Positions 23,009 to 33,727 of a stretch of 64,000 nucleotides of DNA are shown one piece after another (position 1 is the stretch's first letter; every line of letters starts with the position of its first letter). The position numbers and the translations under genes are program-made. Source of the DNA: Semisulcospira habei. Its lineage: Eukaryota > Mollusca > Gastropoda > Semisulcospiridae. The notes beneath the pieces were generated by a model, which ran no database searches, was not told where the DNA came from, and saw only the letters and a list, made by a program, of their open reading frames with translations. Location of the stretch: assembly GCA_036245525.1 (NCBI GenBank), contig BTPG01000006.1, forward strand, positions 71,094,964 through 71,158,963, written 5' to 3'.

Positions 23009-23204
23009 ACATATGGAGTGGCGCTTCGCGCAAAAAAAGACGTTCTCTCGCAAGGTTTGCGTAACTAGACGTGACGTCATTTTTATCGTGCTACTTCTTT
23101 GCCAGAATTTCTGCGCCACACGCCAAAACCGTCATGTGCATGCTCCGGAATGTGCTTCGACCCAGCCCAATTTCAAAGTCTACAATATTTTCAATACGGT
23201 ATAC
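21655..23204. repeat. 1.5-kb dispersed repeat, copy 1
   Basis: Homologous to 52767-54150. Shared landmarks in order: CAAGATGAGGATTTCATCCC, GTCTA..GTATTG, CTCTAAGCCAACC, ACACACGGCGCTTCCC, TTCACGTCATGGCAT, a (CA)n core (22930-23001), GACGTCATTTTTATCGTG and finally CAATACGGTATAC. The 21782-22010 part holds its own internal duplication. No coding potential seen. GTCTACCGTATTG near the left and CAATACGGTAGAC at the right of copy 2 are inverted copies, so this may be a non-autonomous DNA transposon. Confidence 0.75.
22930..23001 (+). repeat. (CA)n microsatellite
   Basis: 72 bp of CA in the middle of the dispersed repeat; copy 2 has CA at the same place. Confidence 0.97.
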
Positions 23205-23268
23205 AAAAACAGCCCTAGATATGCGCACACACATACACCCAGGCTCACAGGCACCCATGCACGCAGAA

Positions 23269-23482
23269 TTAACTCATTCAGCCCGACGCACGTATTTCCC
23301 GATTTCTGGAGGCGTCATCTAACGACTAAACACCTGTTGCAGGAGATGGATTGATCCTGATAATTCAAGGGTAGTGCCAGATTAGCTTGGCGCCGACAGG
23401 CGCCAAGCTAATCTGGCACTACCCTTGAATTATCATGGTCGACCCATCTCCTGTCGTAGTGCGTCAGGGCTGAATGGGTTAA
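23269..23482. repeat. Foldback FB2, full copy
   Basis: TTAA at 23269 and 23479; arms include CAAGGGTAGTGCCAGATTAG and mirror, tip GGCGCCGACAGGCGCC. Confidence 0.95.
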
Positions 23483-23498
23483 TGACTATGCTAATACT

Positions 23499-23664
23499 GA
23501 CGCACTAAACTTATAATTTTAACGATAGACTGACTTTTATAGTTCAAGGGTGGTGCCTGGACAACTTGGCGCTCGTGGGCGTAATGCTGTTTTGGCACCA
23601 CCCCTGAACTATCATGGTCAAAGTGATCTCGTATAAGAGAGCGTATCAGGGTGCAAAGGGTTAA
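23499..23664. repeat. Foldback FB2, diverged copy
   Basis: ATAGTTCAAGGGTGGTGCC and GGCACCACCCCTGAACTAT; ends AAAGGGTTAA. Confidence 0.85.
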
Positions 23665-23955
23665 AGTAAACTCAGGCCAAACCTCCAAACGGCCCAGCTT
23701 CAAGCCACTCATAAGACCTCTTTGCTACAGGCACAGAAATGTTCAAAATATCATTGTTCGATGATCTCAAACAAAAGCGGGCGAAGGCTAACAATGTAAA
23801 TCAGTTGTGCTTTGGGCGTATTGAACGTGATGCTCCTGCTCAGTGCAAACCAGTTACGTCTTATTCGAACCGCCTTTTCTCATCACCACCCAACCCCCTA
23901 CTACCGCACAGAAAACCTTTTTTCATTATTTCCTACACGTCACTGAAGATTAGGC

Positions 23956-24060
23956 CATTCAAGGCGCCCCGCACCAATAGCTGCAAAAGTGTCGTACAGC
24001 GTTGCCGCCGGCAACGCTATACGACACTTCCGCAGCTATTGATGCGGGGCATCTTGAATG
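23956..24060. repeat. Foldback FB15 (single copy seen)
   Basis: ATTCAAGGCGCCCCGCACCA, ATAGCTGCAAAAGTGTCGTA and near-perfect mirror, tip TTGCCGCCGGCAA. Confidence 0.9.
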
Positions 24061-24075
24061 AGCAAATACACTTTA

Positions 24076-24114
24076 CGCCGCGTATCTGGATGCGGCATGT
24101 CTGGAATGAGTTAA
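24076..24114. repeat. Foldback FB3, right half
   Basis: ACGCCGCGTATCTGGATGCG and CATGTCTGGAATGAGTTAA, joined to FB15. Confidence 0.75.
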
Positions 24115-24177
24115 CCACCTGGGATCGTTTGCTTGCTTATTTTTCATTGAGCTCAAATAAACCATTATTATGAATCA

Positions 24178-24475
24178 AGCTAACAGTTAAAACTTTGCCT
24201 CGCCAAAGCAGTACAGACATTCTGATGAAACGATGAGGTAATGAATGGTTATGTACCATACAGTACATGGCCAAATAGTAATAGACACAGCAGCCCAACA
24301 ATGTAAATATTACCACAGCTACTAGTAAGCTAACAGCTAAACTCTGTTTCGCGGCACCTGTACAGACATTCTGAGGAAACGATAAATTCAGTAATGAATA
24401 ATTATGTACCATACAGCACGTTAAACAATAACACGATACACAGCATCTCAGCAATATACATATACTACCAGTCGT
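24178..24475 (+). repeat. Diverged tandem duplication, about 149 bp x 2
   Basis: Unit 1 starts AAGCTAACAGTTAAAACT at 24178, unit 2 AAGCTAACAGCTAAACTCT at 24327. Both contain GTACAGACATTCTGA and TTATGTACCATACAG. Confidence 0.85.
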
Positions 24476-24510
24476 ACTACGACTACCACTACTACTATAC
24501 TGACGAGCAA

Positions 24511-24580
24511 AAGAAATGCGACATTTTTGGAATCATCGGAAACACTAAAGTGTCTCCGACGATCCCAATACTGTCGCATT
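24511..24580. repeat. Foldback FB13, inside a trinucleotide array
   Basis: AAATGCGACATTTTTGGAAT to TACTGTCGCATTT; (ACT)n-like sequence continues on both sides (24473-24503 and 24584-24675). Confidence 0.88.
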
Positions 24581-24855
24581 TATTACTACTGCTACTACTA
24601 CTACGAATACTGCAAATACTACTGCGAATACTACTTCCAATACTTCTACAAATACTATGAATACTACGACTACTCATATAAATAATACACACTTCGGATA
24701 CAACAAATCGCCATGTGACAGATTTTTTTTCCTTTTATATAAAAGTTTGTTACAAGCAAAGTAAATTAAATAGAATGCTGGCGGGAACTTAGGAAAAAAA
24801 CGTTGTTATATCCGATTGTTATTATATCCGACTTTGCTATAAGCGAAGAAGATTG

Positions 24856-25070
24856 TTAACTCATTCAGCCCGAGGGCCGTATTTCCGAAATTTTGGGAGG
24901 TGTCATCTAATGACTATGCACCAGTTGCAGGAGATGGATCGACCATGATAATTCAAGGGCAGTGCCAGATTAGCTTGGCGCCGACAGGCGCCAAGCTAAT
25001 CTGGCACTACCCTCGAATTGTCATGGTCGACCCATCTCCTGCTGTAGTGCGTCAGGGCTGAATGGGTTAA
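24856..25070. repeat. Foldback FB2, full copy
   Basis: TTAA at 24856 and 25067; tip GGCGCCGACAGGCGCC as in 23269-23482. Confidence 0.95.
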
Positions 25071-25295
25071 ACACTTTCATACTAATGTATAATGTGGGGG
25101 CATCCCCCACGTCAAAATCACGGCGTACCTAACATGATCTACCTGTACTGAGTTACAAATGACAACAACATTGGAAATACTACTAATATTGCTGCAAATG
25201 ATGATAATAATTAATGCAGTAGTAGTAGCAGCAGTAGTAATAATAATAATGATAATACTAATAAATAATAATGATTAATGATGATTGTTATTATG

Positions 25296-25316
25296 ATGAC
25301 GATGATGATGATGATT

Positions 25317-25362
<46 letters not shown>

Positions 25363-25394
25363 GAATAATAATAATAATAATATACTGCTACAAC

Positions 25395-25445
<51 letters not shown>

Positions 25446-25505
25446 TACTATATTATTACTATTATTATTATTATTATTACTATTATCATCATCATTGTTG
25501 CATAA
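25296..25505 (+). repeat. (GAT)n / (AAT)n / (ATT)n compound microsatellite
   Basis: GAT array to 25362, AAT to 25382, then ATT to 25490. Confidence 0.97.
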
Positions 25506-25871
25506 CCTTAACATACCGCAATAAGTAGGTTCTCTAAGCACATAGGTTATATAACTATTATTTTTAGTAGTGCCCGTATAATGTCAGTGCCGTCAGCCCA
25601 CTCCAAAATGCGTTTTTAAAAAGTTGTATGATAAAGACAAATTAAATCTTCAGGACAAGAAATTCAAAAACCTACCATCTTCACGTCTCCTACTGGGATG
25701 CACAAAACTGCCACTCGTCTGCCGACTGATCACATTAAGCGTGAAATCAAGTCAGATCCGGCAGGCTGTCAGTTATTTTCAGATGCACAGCGCAATTCTC
25801 TGCCCCGTCGACACTGTCGCCCTTTCACTGTAACCCCTTTACTGCAACCCCTTCACTGTAATCCATTCAAG

Positions 25872-26101
25872 GTAACCCCTTTCATTGCCCACGATAAGGC
25901 TATAATATGTCACGGAAACCCGCCACTGCATCGCTGAAACCATTGCATCCTATTACAGCCACATGACTATGCAACCCCGAGGCGCAGGACTATGAATGGC
26001 GATCCGCAAGAGGCATAGATCCTCAATTGCAAGGGTTCATGAGGATCTATGCCTCTTGTACTTGGGTGTTAGTCGGTGTGTCCCGACAGTGAAATGGTTA
26101 A
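25872..26101. repeat. Foldback FB1
   Basis: GGTAACCCCTTTCATTGCCC at the left, core 26007-26061 with a shortened tip, right end ACAGTGAAATGGTTAA. Confidence 0.75.
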
Positions 26102-26740
26102 GGGAAGGTCCGCCTTTACATTACCACATAATGCTATTGATTTATTGGAGGACTGAAAACGCTATCTTCTTCTCTCTACTTTTGACAGGTTTCACGCTGT
26201 TTCAGTGGAAACCACGTCAGCTTAAAATTTTGCATCTAGATACTCTCCTTGTTTTCTCCTAGAGTTTGTGACTGAATCAACGCACAGGTAACATAACAAC
26301 TGTTGATGAAAGCTTTTTGAAGTAAAAGTATCTGGTGGTTTTGAAGTTATCAACGTTTATAACGTAGCCGAAATTGTCCACTCTAACAAAATTACACAAG
26401 CAATCAATACGGTTGTTATCCGTTGTCTTTTACTGTACGGTCCTGACAACATAGGACAAAGATGGCATCAGACAATAACATTTTGATGTTTCATTTCAAA
26501 AACGTCGCATACTTCTTTAGTTTGCCGTAAATTTCATATTCGCGGCTGACTTGGGAACTTTTTTCAAACCTTTTTTTTTAGACATCTTTTAGTTGTCACT
26601 TCTACACACACCGATAAGATAAGTAGCGAAACGTAATCTGATTTGTTTGTTTATTTTGAAATACTAATAAATTGTGTTGTAACTGTCTTTCTAAGCGCCC
26701 TTCTTTCTTTGTTGGGTTATTCTCCGTTTTCAATCCGTTT
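26102..26740. other. Intergenic, nothing recognised
   Basis: AT-rich sequence without a convincing frame or repeat motif. Confidence 0.5.
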
Positions 26741-26742
26741 AT

Positions 26743-26821
<79 letters not shown>

Positions 26822-27222
26822 CGGTTATTATATAGGCGCTTTACCTAATTCTGCGAATCGGCTCAAAGCGCCACGAACTAACCCAACAAGCACCCTCACG
26901 TGACACACACGCATTCACTCTGAAGAAAAACACAGTACAAGGCAAACACAGGACATTCACGTGGTGCGAAGGGTCAGCTCAGCTACTGAGGTTTCGGAAA
27001 TTTTGATCGCTTGTATTTGAAATTTATAGAGTGGCTTGAAACCGGTACCAAAGTAGAGGGGAGGAAGAGCCGAAGTACCCAGAGAAAGAACCACCGACGA
27101 TCTGCCCGAATTAACGGTGACACTTACTAGAGAAGAATAGTCCTACGCCGAAACCCGGTATCGAACCTCGCACCTTTAGCATTGGTGGCAGACGCCTTAA
27201 CCACTGCGCCACGGACCGCCCC
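26741..27222 (-). mobile_element. tRNA-derived SINE with (ATT)n tail
   Basis: Minus strand starts GGCGGTCCGTGGCGCAGTGG (A-box TGGCGCAGTGG) and has GGTTCGATACC (B-box) near 27155, a pol III promoter pair at tRNA spacing. A roughly 330-bp body follows, then GGCGCTTTACC-type end, AACCGGTATT and (ATT)n at 26743-26820. Orientation from the tail and promoter. Confidence 0.85.
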
Positions 27223-27566
27223 TATTACACCTATTACACGATACACCTATTTGTCAGATTTTGATGAACAATACTGACAAATTGTACAAAGAAAAAATTC
27301 AAGTTTCATTTCCTTTAGAAAAATAAATGCGCTAAAATCAAACAGCGATGTGATTTTCAAGTGTAACTGAAGTCGCATGTTCGTGGACTTGCACAGACCG
27401 CCGCGCATACCATGAAATGCGCTCTCTTTAACCCGAAGCCTTTATCTGTCCGCCGGGCATTTAGCGTTGCAGGCCTAGAACTGTCGTCAGGCCCATCCTG
27501 TGTCAATCAAAGCTGCAGTGCTTTCTGGTTAAAGATTTTATCACAAATCTCAAACAAATCATCATA

Positions 27567-27632
27567 CAGGAGACAGAGCCTCATGGGCCCCCGCGTCTGC
27601 GGGGGCTCATGAGGGTGTATGCCTCTTTAAGT
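27567..27632. repeat. Foldback FB1, core
   Basis: GAGACAGAGCCTCATGGGCC to TCATGAGGGTGTATGCCTC. Confidence 0.8.
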
Positions 27633-27639
27633 TGGGTGG

Positions 27640-27842
27640 TTTTCGGGGGGGGGGGGGGAGAGGCGGGCGGAAAGGGGGGAGACGGGAGAGTGGGGGGGGG
27701 GGAGACAAGATGTGGGGAAGGAGGGGGAGGAGGAGGAGGGGGGCGGGGGGGCGTCCAAACTCCAAAACGTAACTTCCATAAAGAATTTTAACGAAGTTTT
27801 GACATGGACCCCTGGAACCCCCTCCCCCCAAATCCGCCCCTG
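27640..27842. repeat. G-rich element fragment with hAT-like right end
   Basis: G-rich stretch, then CAAATCCGCCCCTG. Abuts the FB1 core. Confidence 0.45.
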
Positions 27843-28163
27843 TAGTACTTCTAGAGTGGCGCTGGTGGCGACAAACCTTCCCCCAGAAAAGGCAGCGCAA
27901 AGTTCCCCTTAAACAATAAAGATATAAATATAAATGAAAACAGAGGAGCCGAGTAACTGTTGGCATTTCGGATATAAAAGAATGCTAATGATCCAATTGC
28001 GTTTTTATCACAACTGTAACGTCTGTTATGAGCGGGTTATTTGCATACAACATTATGTGAGACGGGGTTCTGAATTGTTAAGTACGACACTTTTTGGTGT
28101 AGATTTGACATTCATTTAAGGGAAGGCGCCTGTGTATTGATAGTTAATAAATTTCTCGCATCT

Positions 28164-28219
28164 TAACCCTTTGCAGGATTCATTGCGACTAAAAGAGCTA
28201 CCGACAGCCAAAAGGGTGA
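28164..28219. repeat. Foldback FB4, left arm mostly lost
   Basis: TTAACCCTTTGCAGGATTC then CTACCGACAGCCAAAAGGGT. Confidence 0.75.
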
Positions 28220-28436
28220 ACCACATTCACTGCCAGTGATCAGGAATTTCGCGTCAGGTACTAGCTGCTGCACGCAGTCCGACATTTGCATGGACAGGGA
28301 CCAAAAATAGGCGTACAGCATAAACGACTAACAAGAGACATAAATCCTCATGAGCCCCCGCGACTGCGGGGGCTCATGAGGATTTATGTCTCTTGCAGCT
28401 GGGCACCGTTTGCCTTTCCCCGGCGGTAAAAGGGTT
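28218..28436. repeat. Foldback FB1 (CATAAATCC subtype)
   Basis: TTCACTGCCAGTGAT at the left; perfect core 28332-28398; right GGCGGTAAAAGGGTTA. Confidence 0.85.
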
Positions 28437-28508
28437 ACAGTTTCAGGTGGACGTTCAAATACCGATAGCGCCCTCAAATCTTCGAAACAGACTGAGGTCA
28501 TGGTCGCC

Positions 28509-28578
28509 AGCAAAAGGCACAGAGTCTCGTGAGCCACTGCAACTGCACGGGCTCATAAGAATGAACGCCTTTTGCAAT
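28509..28578. repeat. Foldback FB1, diverged core
   Basis: AGCAAAAGGCACAGAGTCTC and GAATGAACGCCTTTTGCA. Confidence 0.7.
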
Positions 28579-28739
28579 TGAAACTGAACTGAAAGTATGA
28601 TGCTGTGTACTGGGGGGAAAAAAATCCAAGTTATGGGATTTGACGTAAACTGGATTCTCATCACCTGAAAAAAAAAAGCGTAGTTTAACGCACATAAAAA
28701 AAAGCACCAAGACAGGCAAATACACTCGAGCCACGTATT

Positions 28740-28934
28740 AAATCATTCTCACTGCCGAGAAAAAGTGAACACGATCCAACTGCATTAGCGACTGATGGAG
28801 CTTATGAGGATCTATGCCTCTTGCTGTAACCAATTCGTGTTCGTGTTTCTTGGACGGTGTTGGCTTTTGGTCGTTCAACGAACAAAGATTTCTGATACCA
28901 AAATGTATGCCGTTGCAGTGTCAGGGAAGGGCTT
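28740..28934. repeat. Foldback FB1, long copy
   Basis: Left ATTCTCACTGCCGAG; core left arm partly deleted; right body with TTCTTGGACGGTGTTGGC and CAGGGAAGGGCTTA. Confidence 0.8.
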
Positions 28935-29080
28935 ATTCGGCGACAGGCTTAGCACGCTCAGCCTTAAGCGGTTCAGAAGTCAGATAAGATTGGCGCCGAG
29001 AGGCACCGAATTATTCTGGCATTACCCTTGAACTATCATCGTATATATTCGAGTTCTGTCAGTTGTAGTGTGTCACGAGG
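28935..29080. repeat. Foldback FB2, decayed
   Basis: GGCGCCGAGAGGCACC and TCTGGCATTACCCTTGAAC; shares its left boundary with the FB1 copy. Confidence 0.65.
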
Positions 29081-29145
29081 CATTGCCAGAAGACGTAGAC
29101 CATTTTTCTTTTCTTAACGTTCTACATTCAACGTCGAAGGTCCCC

Positions 29146-29284
29146 GGCGGTCAAGGTAACAAGAGTTCAAAGTGGTTGCAACAAGATCCCCATGAGTCCC
29201 CCGCAACTGCTGGGGTTCATGACAATCTATACGTCTTGCAGTTTTAGGGCAATGTTTAATTTTGTCTCGTCAGTGAAGGAGTTA
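29146..29284. repeat. Foldback FB1, decayed
   Basis: CAAGATCCCCATGAGTCCC, core tip, CAATCTATACGTCTTGCAG and CGTCAGTGAAGGAGTTA. Confidence 0.7.
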
Positions 29285-29473
29285 GTCACAGTGGCTGTCT
29301 CTCTCGATTCCCTGCTGTGTCCAACCGAGAGAGACAGTGTGTGTGTGTGTGGGGGGGGGGGGGGGAGAGGGGGGAAGTAGTGGATCAACGGGTCTGATAA
29401 TGAATGCCAAATGGCCTCGGGTTAACTTTTTACATACGCAGGACGTTTAACTGCCGTGAACTTAGAACTTGAA

Positions 29474-29852
29474 GATTAAAGTACCATTACCATTACGCAT
29501 AAATCGGAAGACACATTTCAACACGATTTGTGCCTGTTATACCTTGTCGACACACCTAATAAACTTTAACAGCTGTTTGGACACGCAGCAAAAGCACACG
29601 CGTAATCGCACTTATTTATTCTGCGCTGCCGTAAGTGTGTCAATCTATTTTTAGCTGTTTCTCGTACTGAAAGAGTTGTATTTCTAGAACCGAGCGGAGT
29701 CATTGTCAGATTACTTGATATACAGACGACGTGTGCTGAACTGGATTGCCCTGTGTCTAAATGAACCATAACTAGACCTGAGTGCAGCGTTTTGTAACCA
29801 CCTGTTACAGAAGTGTATCTTTAAACAGTTACGGCGGTAGTGGGCATTCAAC
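29474..29852 (+). repeat. 370-bp dispersed repeat, copy 1
   Basis: Landmarks AAAGTACCATTACCATTAC, GGACACGCAGCAAAAGCACA, CAGACGACGTGTGCTGAAC and GTTACGGCGGTAGTGGGC. Inverted copy at 30342-30713; third copy 56570-57362. No coding frame or pol III boxes recognised. Confidence 0.85.
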
Positions 29853-29907
29853 TTAATGTGCGATCCAAAATTAAAGTCAGAGACCAGCCCACTAGCACAA
29901 TCATTCT

Positions 29908-30122
29908 TTAACTCATTCTACCCCAAAACCGAAATCCCCAAATGTTGCCGTTGTCCTCTGAAGACTGCTTTGCAGTGCAGGACACAAATCGACCATGATA
30001 GTTCAAGGGTGATGCCAGAATAGCTTGGCGCCACTAGGCGCCAAGCTATTCAGGCATCACCCTTGAACTATCATGGTCGATCCATATGTTGCTGTGGTGT
30101 GTCTGGGATAGAATGAGTTACG
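29908..30122. repeat. Foldback FB2 (TTAACTCATTCTACCCC subtype)
   Basis: Left TTAA at 29908; arms with CAAGGGTGATGCCAGAATAG; right end GAATGAGTTAC. Confidence 0.92.
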
Positions 30123-30162
30123 TTTATTTGGCTTATTGCCTATCACTGACGATAACAAAAAA

Positions 30163-30335
30163 GTGAACACGACCCAACTGCAAGAGACATAGATCTTCAT
30201 GAGCCCCCGCGACTGCGGGGGCTCAGGAAGATCTATGTCTCTTGCTGAGGCCAATTTTTGTTCACGTCCCGCGGACGGTCGTACAATGAACAAAGATTTC
30301 AGACACAAAACATGCGTCCAGTGGCAGAGAAGAGC
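30163..30335. repeat. Foldback FB1
   Basis: AAAGTGAACACGACCCAACT, core 30179-30247, right body to CAGTGGCAGAGAAGAGCTT. Confidence 0.88.
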
Positions 30336-30341
30336 TTGAAG

Positions 30342-30713
30342 CCCTACTACCGCCATAACCGTGACTGTTCAAAGGTACACATGCTGTAACAGAAGGTTAC
30401 GACACGCTATACCCAGGTCTAGTTATGGTTCATTTGAAGACAGAAGAATCCAATTCAGCACACGTCGTTTTTATATCAAATAACCTGACAATGATTCCAT
30501 TCCGATAAATACAACGATATCAATACGAGTAACAGTTAAAAATAGATTGACACGCTAACGGCAGCGCAGAATAAATAAGTGCGATTACGCGCGTGCTTGT
30601 GCTGGGTCTCCAAACGGCTGTTAAAGTTCATTACCTGTGTCGACAAGGCATAACAAACACAAATGGTGCTGAAATGTGTCTTCAAATTTAGGCATAATGG
30701 TACTTTAAAGCGG
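30342..30713 (-). repeat. 370-bp dispersed repeat, copy 2 (inverted)
   Basis: CTACTACCGCCATAACCG to GGCATAATGGTACTTTAAAG, the reverse complement order of copy 1, 490 bp away. Confidence 0.85.
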
Positions 30714-30721
30714 TACCAAAC

Positions 30722-30787
30722 TTAGCCCTTTGGCTGTCGGTAGCGGTTTTAGTCGCGATGACTCCTGCAGGAAACACAAAGGGTTAG
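30722..30787. repeat. Foldback FB4, right arm mostly lost
   Basis: TTAGCCCTTTGGCTGTCGG to CACAAAGGGTTA. Confidence 0.75.
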
Positions 30788-31137
30788 GTGAGGAAAAACC
30801 AGGGGTTACATGAAAGAACCCGGATGATCGAGTATGATGGAGCCCTCCATTGTGTTGAGACTAAATTCCGCCTCCGATATCGAGAAATGCGAAACGAAAG
30901 GGTTATACCGCCTAGCGAGCAAAATGCAATAACTGACAAGGAAATAAACACTACGAGAGGGAAAAAAAAAAAAGATTGACTCAAGATTGTGAAGGACGAA
31001 TTCTAAGTAAACAAACAACAAACAGGACAGAGAGCTGCGTATATCTCTTAGTCACAGTGACAAAGCAAATAATCTACACGGAGACTTTAACGAACTGAAT
31101 TGTCCTAGTTTTTGCTTATGCTGTCCTGTGGAGAAGG

Positions 31138-31238
31138 CATAAGACTTTAAGTGTAGTTTTGCCAAAAGTGAAATTTTCATTATATTACAATGAAAATCTT
31201 GCTTTTTACAAAACAGTTCTATACTGTCTTTTTGCCTT
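31138..31238. repeat. Foldback FB7
   Basis: AGTGAAATTTTCATTATA, TTACAATGAAAATCTTGC; outer arms GGCATAAGACTT and CTGTCTTTTTGCC. Confidence 0.8.
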
Positions 31239-31288
31239 CTCAGGACATTACAGCGTATATCTTTCTTTTGGGTGGTTACTTCAATGCT

Positions 31289-31470
31289 TTAAACCCTTCC
31301 CTGTAACATGTACAATGTGGTTTCAGAAATCTCTGTTCTTTCAACAACCAGAAGCCCAACACGTCCAAGAAGTATGGATACAAATTGGTCGCAGCAAGAA
31401 GCATAGATCCTCATGAGCCCCCGCGGGGGCTCATGAGGATCTATGCCTCTTGCAGTTGTTCACTTTTTCT
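31289..31470. repeat. Foldback FB1
   Basis: TAAACCCTTCCCTGTAAC, body, core 31394-31457 with a very short tip. Confidence 0.85.
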
Positions 31471-31669
31471 AATGACTATGCACCAGTTGCAGGAGATGTA
31501 TTTCCCAAATTTTGGAGGTGTCATCTAATGACTATGCACCAGTTGCAGGAGATGGATCGACCATGATAAGTCAAGGGCAGTGCCAGATTACCGACAGGCG
31601 CCAAGCTAATATGGCACTATCCTTGAATTATCATGATCCTTCTGTAGTGCGTCAGGGCTGAATGGGTTA
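31471..31669. repeat. Foldback FB2, rearranged
   Basis: The block GACTATGCACCAGTTGCAGG occurs twice (31471 and 31530); stem tip partly deleted; ends GGGCTGAATGGGTTAC. Directly abuts FB1. Confidence 0.8.
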
Positions 31670-31761
31670 CAAGTGCTTATGGGACAACGGCTTGTTACAG
31701 GCAAATCACACGGGGCGCTCATCCCGTCAATAAGAATGGGTGTGTGAAGAGGAAATCGTGT

Positions 31762-31831
31762 GCTGGTCTGCGATTTTGGACCTTACGGCTTTCAGCCGTA
31801 AGGTCCAAAATCACAGACCAGCCCACCTTAT
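31762..31831. repeat. Foldback FB6, best copy
   Basis: GCTGGTCTGCGATTTTGGAC, CTTACGGCTTTCAGCCGTAAG and mirror. Confidence 0.92.
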
Positions 31832-32266
31832 CTTCTGTCTTGTCCAATCAAAGAGAACATACATGCACTTTGCAACCTTTGGATTTCGCCGGTGTGATTT
31901 TGCACAGCAAAGTTCCGGCAAATGTTCCGCGTGCAATGCGGAAACTGCGATGCGCAGAGGTGAAAGCGGTCTGAGTCACCGATCCACAAATAAATGTCAT
32001 TAAGATGTGTGATTGTTCTGATTTGACGTGTGAATGCGACAAAGGATATTTTACGACCTTGGAATAATACAGTACAAGGTTTGTAGTGTCTCATCCTCAG
32101 GTGGTAGATGCTAAAAAAAAAGTTGTTTTTATTTACAATGGCTCTACTGCACAGCTAAGGGAAAGAATCTGAATTAGTACTTTCTCTTCTCGCTGGGGAG
32201 TTTCCACACTTGTTACTCACCTGCACTGTACCATTCATGAGCCCGTGCATTTGCAGTACACCCTCC

Positions 32267-32372
32267 AACCCACTCGGGGAGTACGCTACAAGTACGCTTC
32301 TATTCAAATGAGATGCAAAGCATCTCATTTAAAGTCGAAGTGTACTTGTAGCGTACTCCCCGAGTGGGTCTG
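32267..32372. repeat. Foldback FB9
   Basis: CCCACTCGGGGAGTACGCTA to TAGCGTACTCCCCGAGTGGG with AGATGCAAAGCATCT at the tip. Confidence 0.92.
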
Positions 32373-32665
32373 TCTGAGGAGTTCTCCCGCAAATGGCAAG
32401 GAAGTATTTGGCTGGTCGGTCGGTTGCTTGGTAGCTTCGTTGCTTGATTTGTTGTTGGTGGGTTGTTCGGTCCTTAGGCTTGTATGGTTATAGGTGGCGG
32501 AATGGTGGATTGTTTTTCTGTTTGCCTTTTGTGATCCAGTGTTGACCAGGCGTGAATTCTGCCAAGTCGAGCAATTAATTAAGTCGAAACTAATTAACGG
32601 TTATCGTTATTGGTCACGGCAGTCGGCGTCAGGTGCAATGGTTTGTCGGTGAACCCTTTGAGAAG

Positions 32666-32716
32666 GATCGCAGAGAGATGGCCTTAGCCGCCTCTTCGGC
32701 TTTAAACCCAAATAAC
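32666..32716 (+). repeat. Retroelement 3' tail, (TAAC)n type
   Basis: GAGATGGCCTTAGCCGCC, then TAAACCCAAATAACTAAC. Confidence 0.6.
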
Positions 32717-32848
32717 TAACTTTGAGAAGGGCCATCAAGCGCGTGTCCTGAAACTGGTTTAGTCATGCTCTCTGCGTAACCTGATGACCAGTGTAGCCAA
32801 GCGCACCTTAAACAGTATCGGTGTCTGCGTGTGCGATGAGGTTAACAC

Positions 32849-32870
32849 CCCCCCCCCCCCCCCCCCCCCC
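32849..32870 (+). repeat. Poly-C tract
   Basis: About 22 C in a row. Confidence 0.95.
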
Positions 32871-32889
32871 CACCAGGTGACGCTTTTGT

Positions 32890-33035
32890 GCTTCTGAAAT
32901 CTTCCTCGATCCAACACATAAGAGCACCAGATGTGTCACGAGCATGGATTCAAAGTGGTTTCAGCAAGAGGCATAGATGCTCATGAGCCCCCGCAATTGC
33001 GGGGGCTCATGAGCATCTATTCCTCTTGCAGTTGG
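32890..33035. repeat. Foldback FB1
   Basis: TTCTGAAATCTTCC body at left, perfect core 32965-33030. Confidence 0.85.
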
Positions 33036-33236
33036 AAGAGCAGTGTGTCAGAGCATGAGGTACCAGAGCTCTCAGCCGATTCACCGTGTGCTGCATGTGG
33101 CACAACGAAGTCAAGGACTTTGATTGTCGGCCTGAGGGAGGGGTGAATCAATGTCGACTCATTGCCTGATTATAACAGACTGGCGCACTGTTTACTATTT
33201 TCTGAATCAGACCTTTAGTTGCATCGGTCAGCTTAA

Positions 33237-33297
33237 ATCCTGTGCAAGCCACTAAGCAAGGTGCTCCGCTATCGCGGAGCACCTTGCTTAGTGGCTT
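33237..33297. repeat. Foldback FB10
   Basis: GCCACTAAGCAAGGTGCTCC, four-base loop and perfect mirror; TTAA lies on both sides (33233 and 33296). Confidence 0.88.
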
Positions 33298-33331
33298 AAG
33301 TTCACTCATGCAACTGGCCCCTGATCTTCAG

Positions 33332-33534
33332 TTAACTCATTGTGATCGAGGTACGAAATATCCACATTTTGGAGTTATCCTCTGCATTATAATTCAAGAG
33401 ACAGATCGACCATGATAGTTCAAGGGTGGTGGCAGAATAGCTTGGCGCCTATAGGCGCGAAGCTATTCTGCCACCACCCTTGAACTGTCATGGTAGAGCC
33501 ACATCTTGCTGTGGTGTGTCGCGGGCACAGTTAA
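33332..33534. repeat. Foldback FB2
   Basis: TTAA at 33332 and 33531; arms with TTCAAGGGTGGTGGCAGAAT and mirror. Confidence 0.92.
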
Positions 33535-33583
33535 AGCTGATAATGCAGATGTGGTTATGACTGTTATATCGGCCTTAAATTTG

Positions 33584-33680
33584 CAAAACGCAGTAAGTCC
33601 ACTTTTGTTAAAAGCGACATTTTCATTTTATTGCAATAAAAGTCTCGCTTTTTCAAAAAATCAACTTACTTGTTTTTGCT
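33584..33680. repeat. Foldback FB7
   Basis: GCAAAACGCAGTAAGTCCAC to ACTTACTTGTTTTTGC. Confidence 0.85.
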
Positions 33681-33727
33681 AAATTAGACTCATCAATCTT
33701 AGTCCTACATTTCTTTTTAAAGAGCGG

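Noticed and set aside
23739..24173. 144-codon plus-strand frame
   Set aside because: Spans the FB15 and FB3 palindromes; no family match, no splice context, chance frame most likely.
27100..27222. A functional tRNA gene
   Set aside because: A- and B-boxes are present, but there is no cloverleaf with proper acceptor pairing and the sequence continues into a SINE body and (ATT)n tail.
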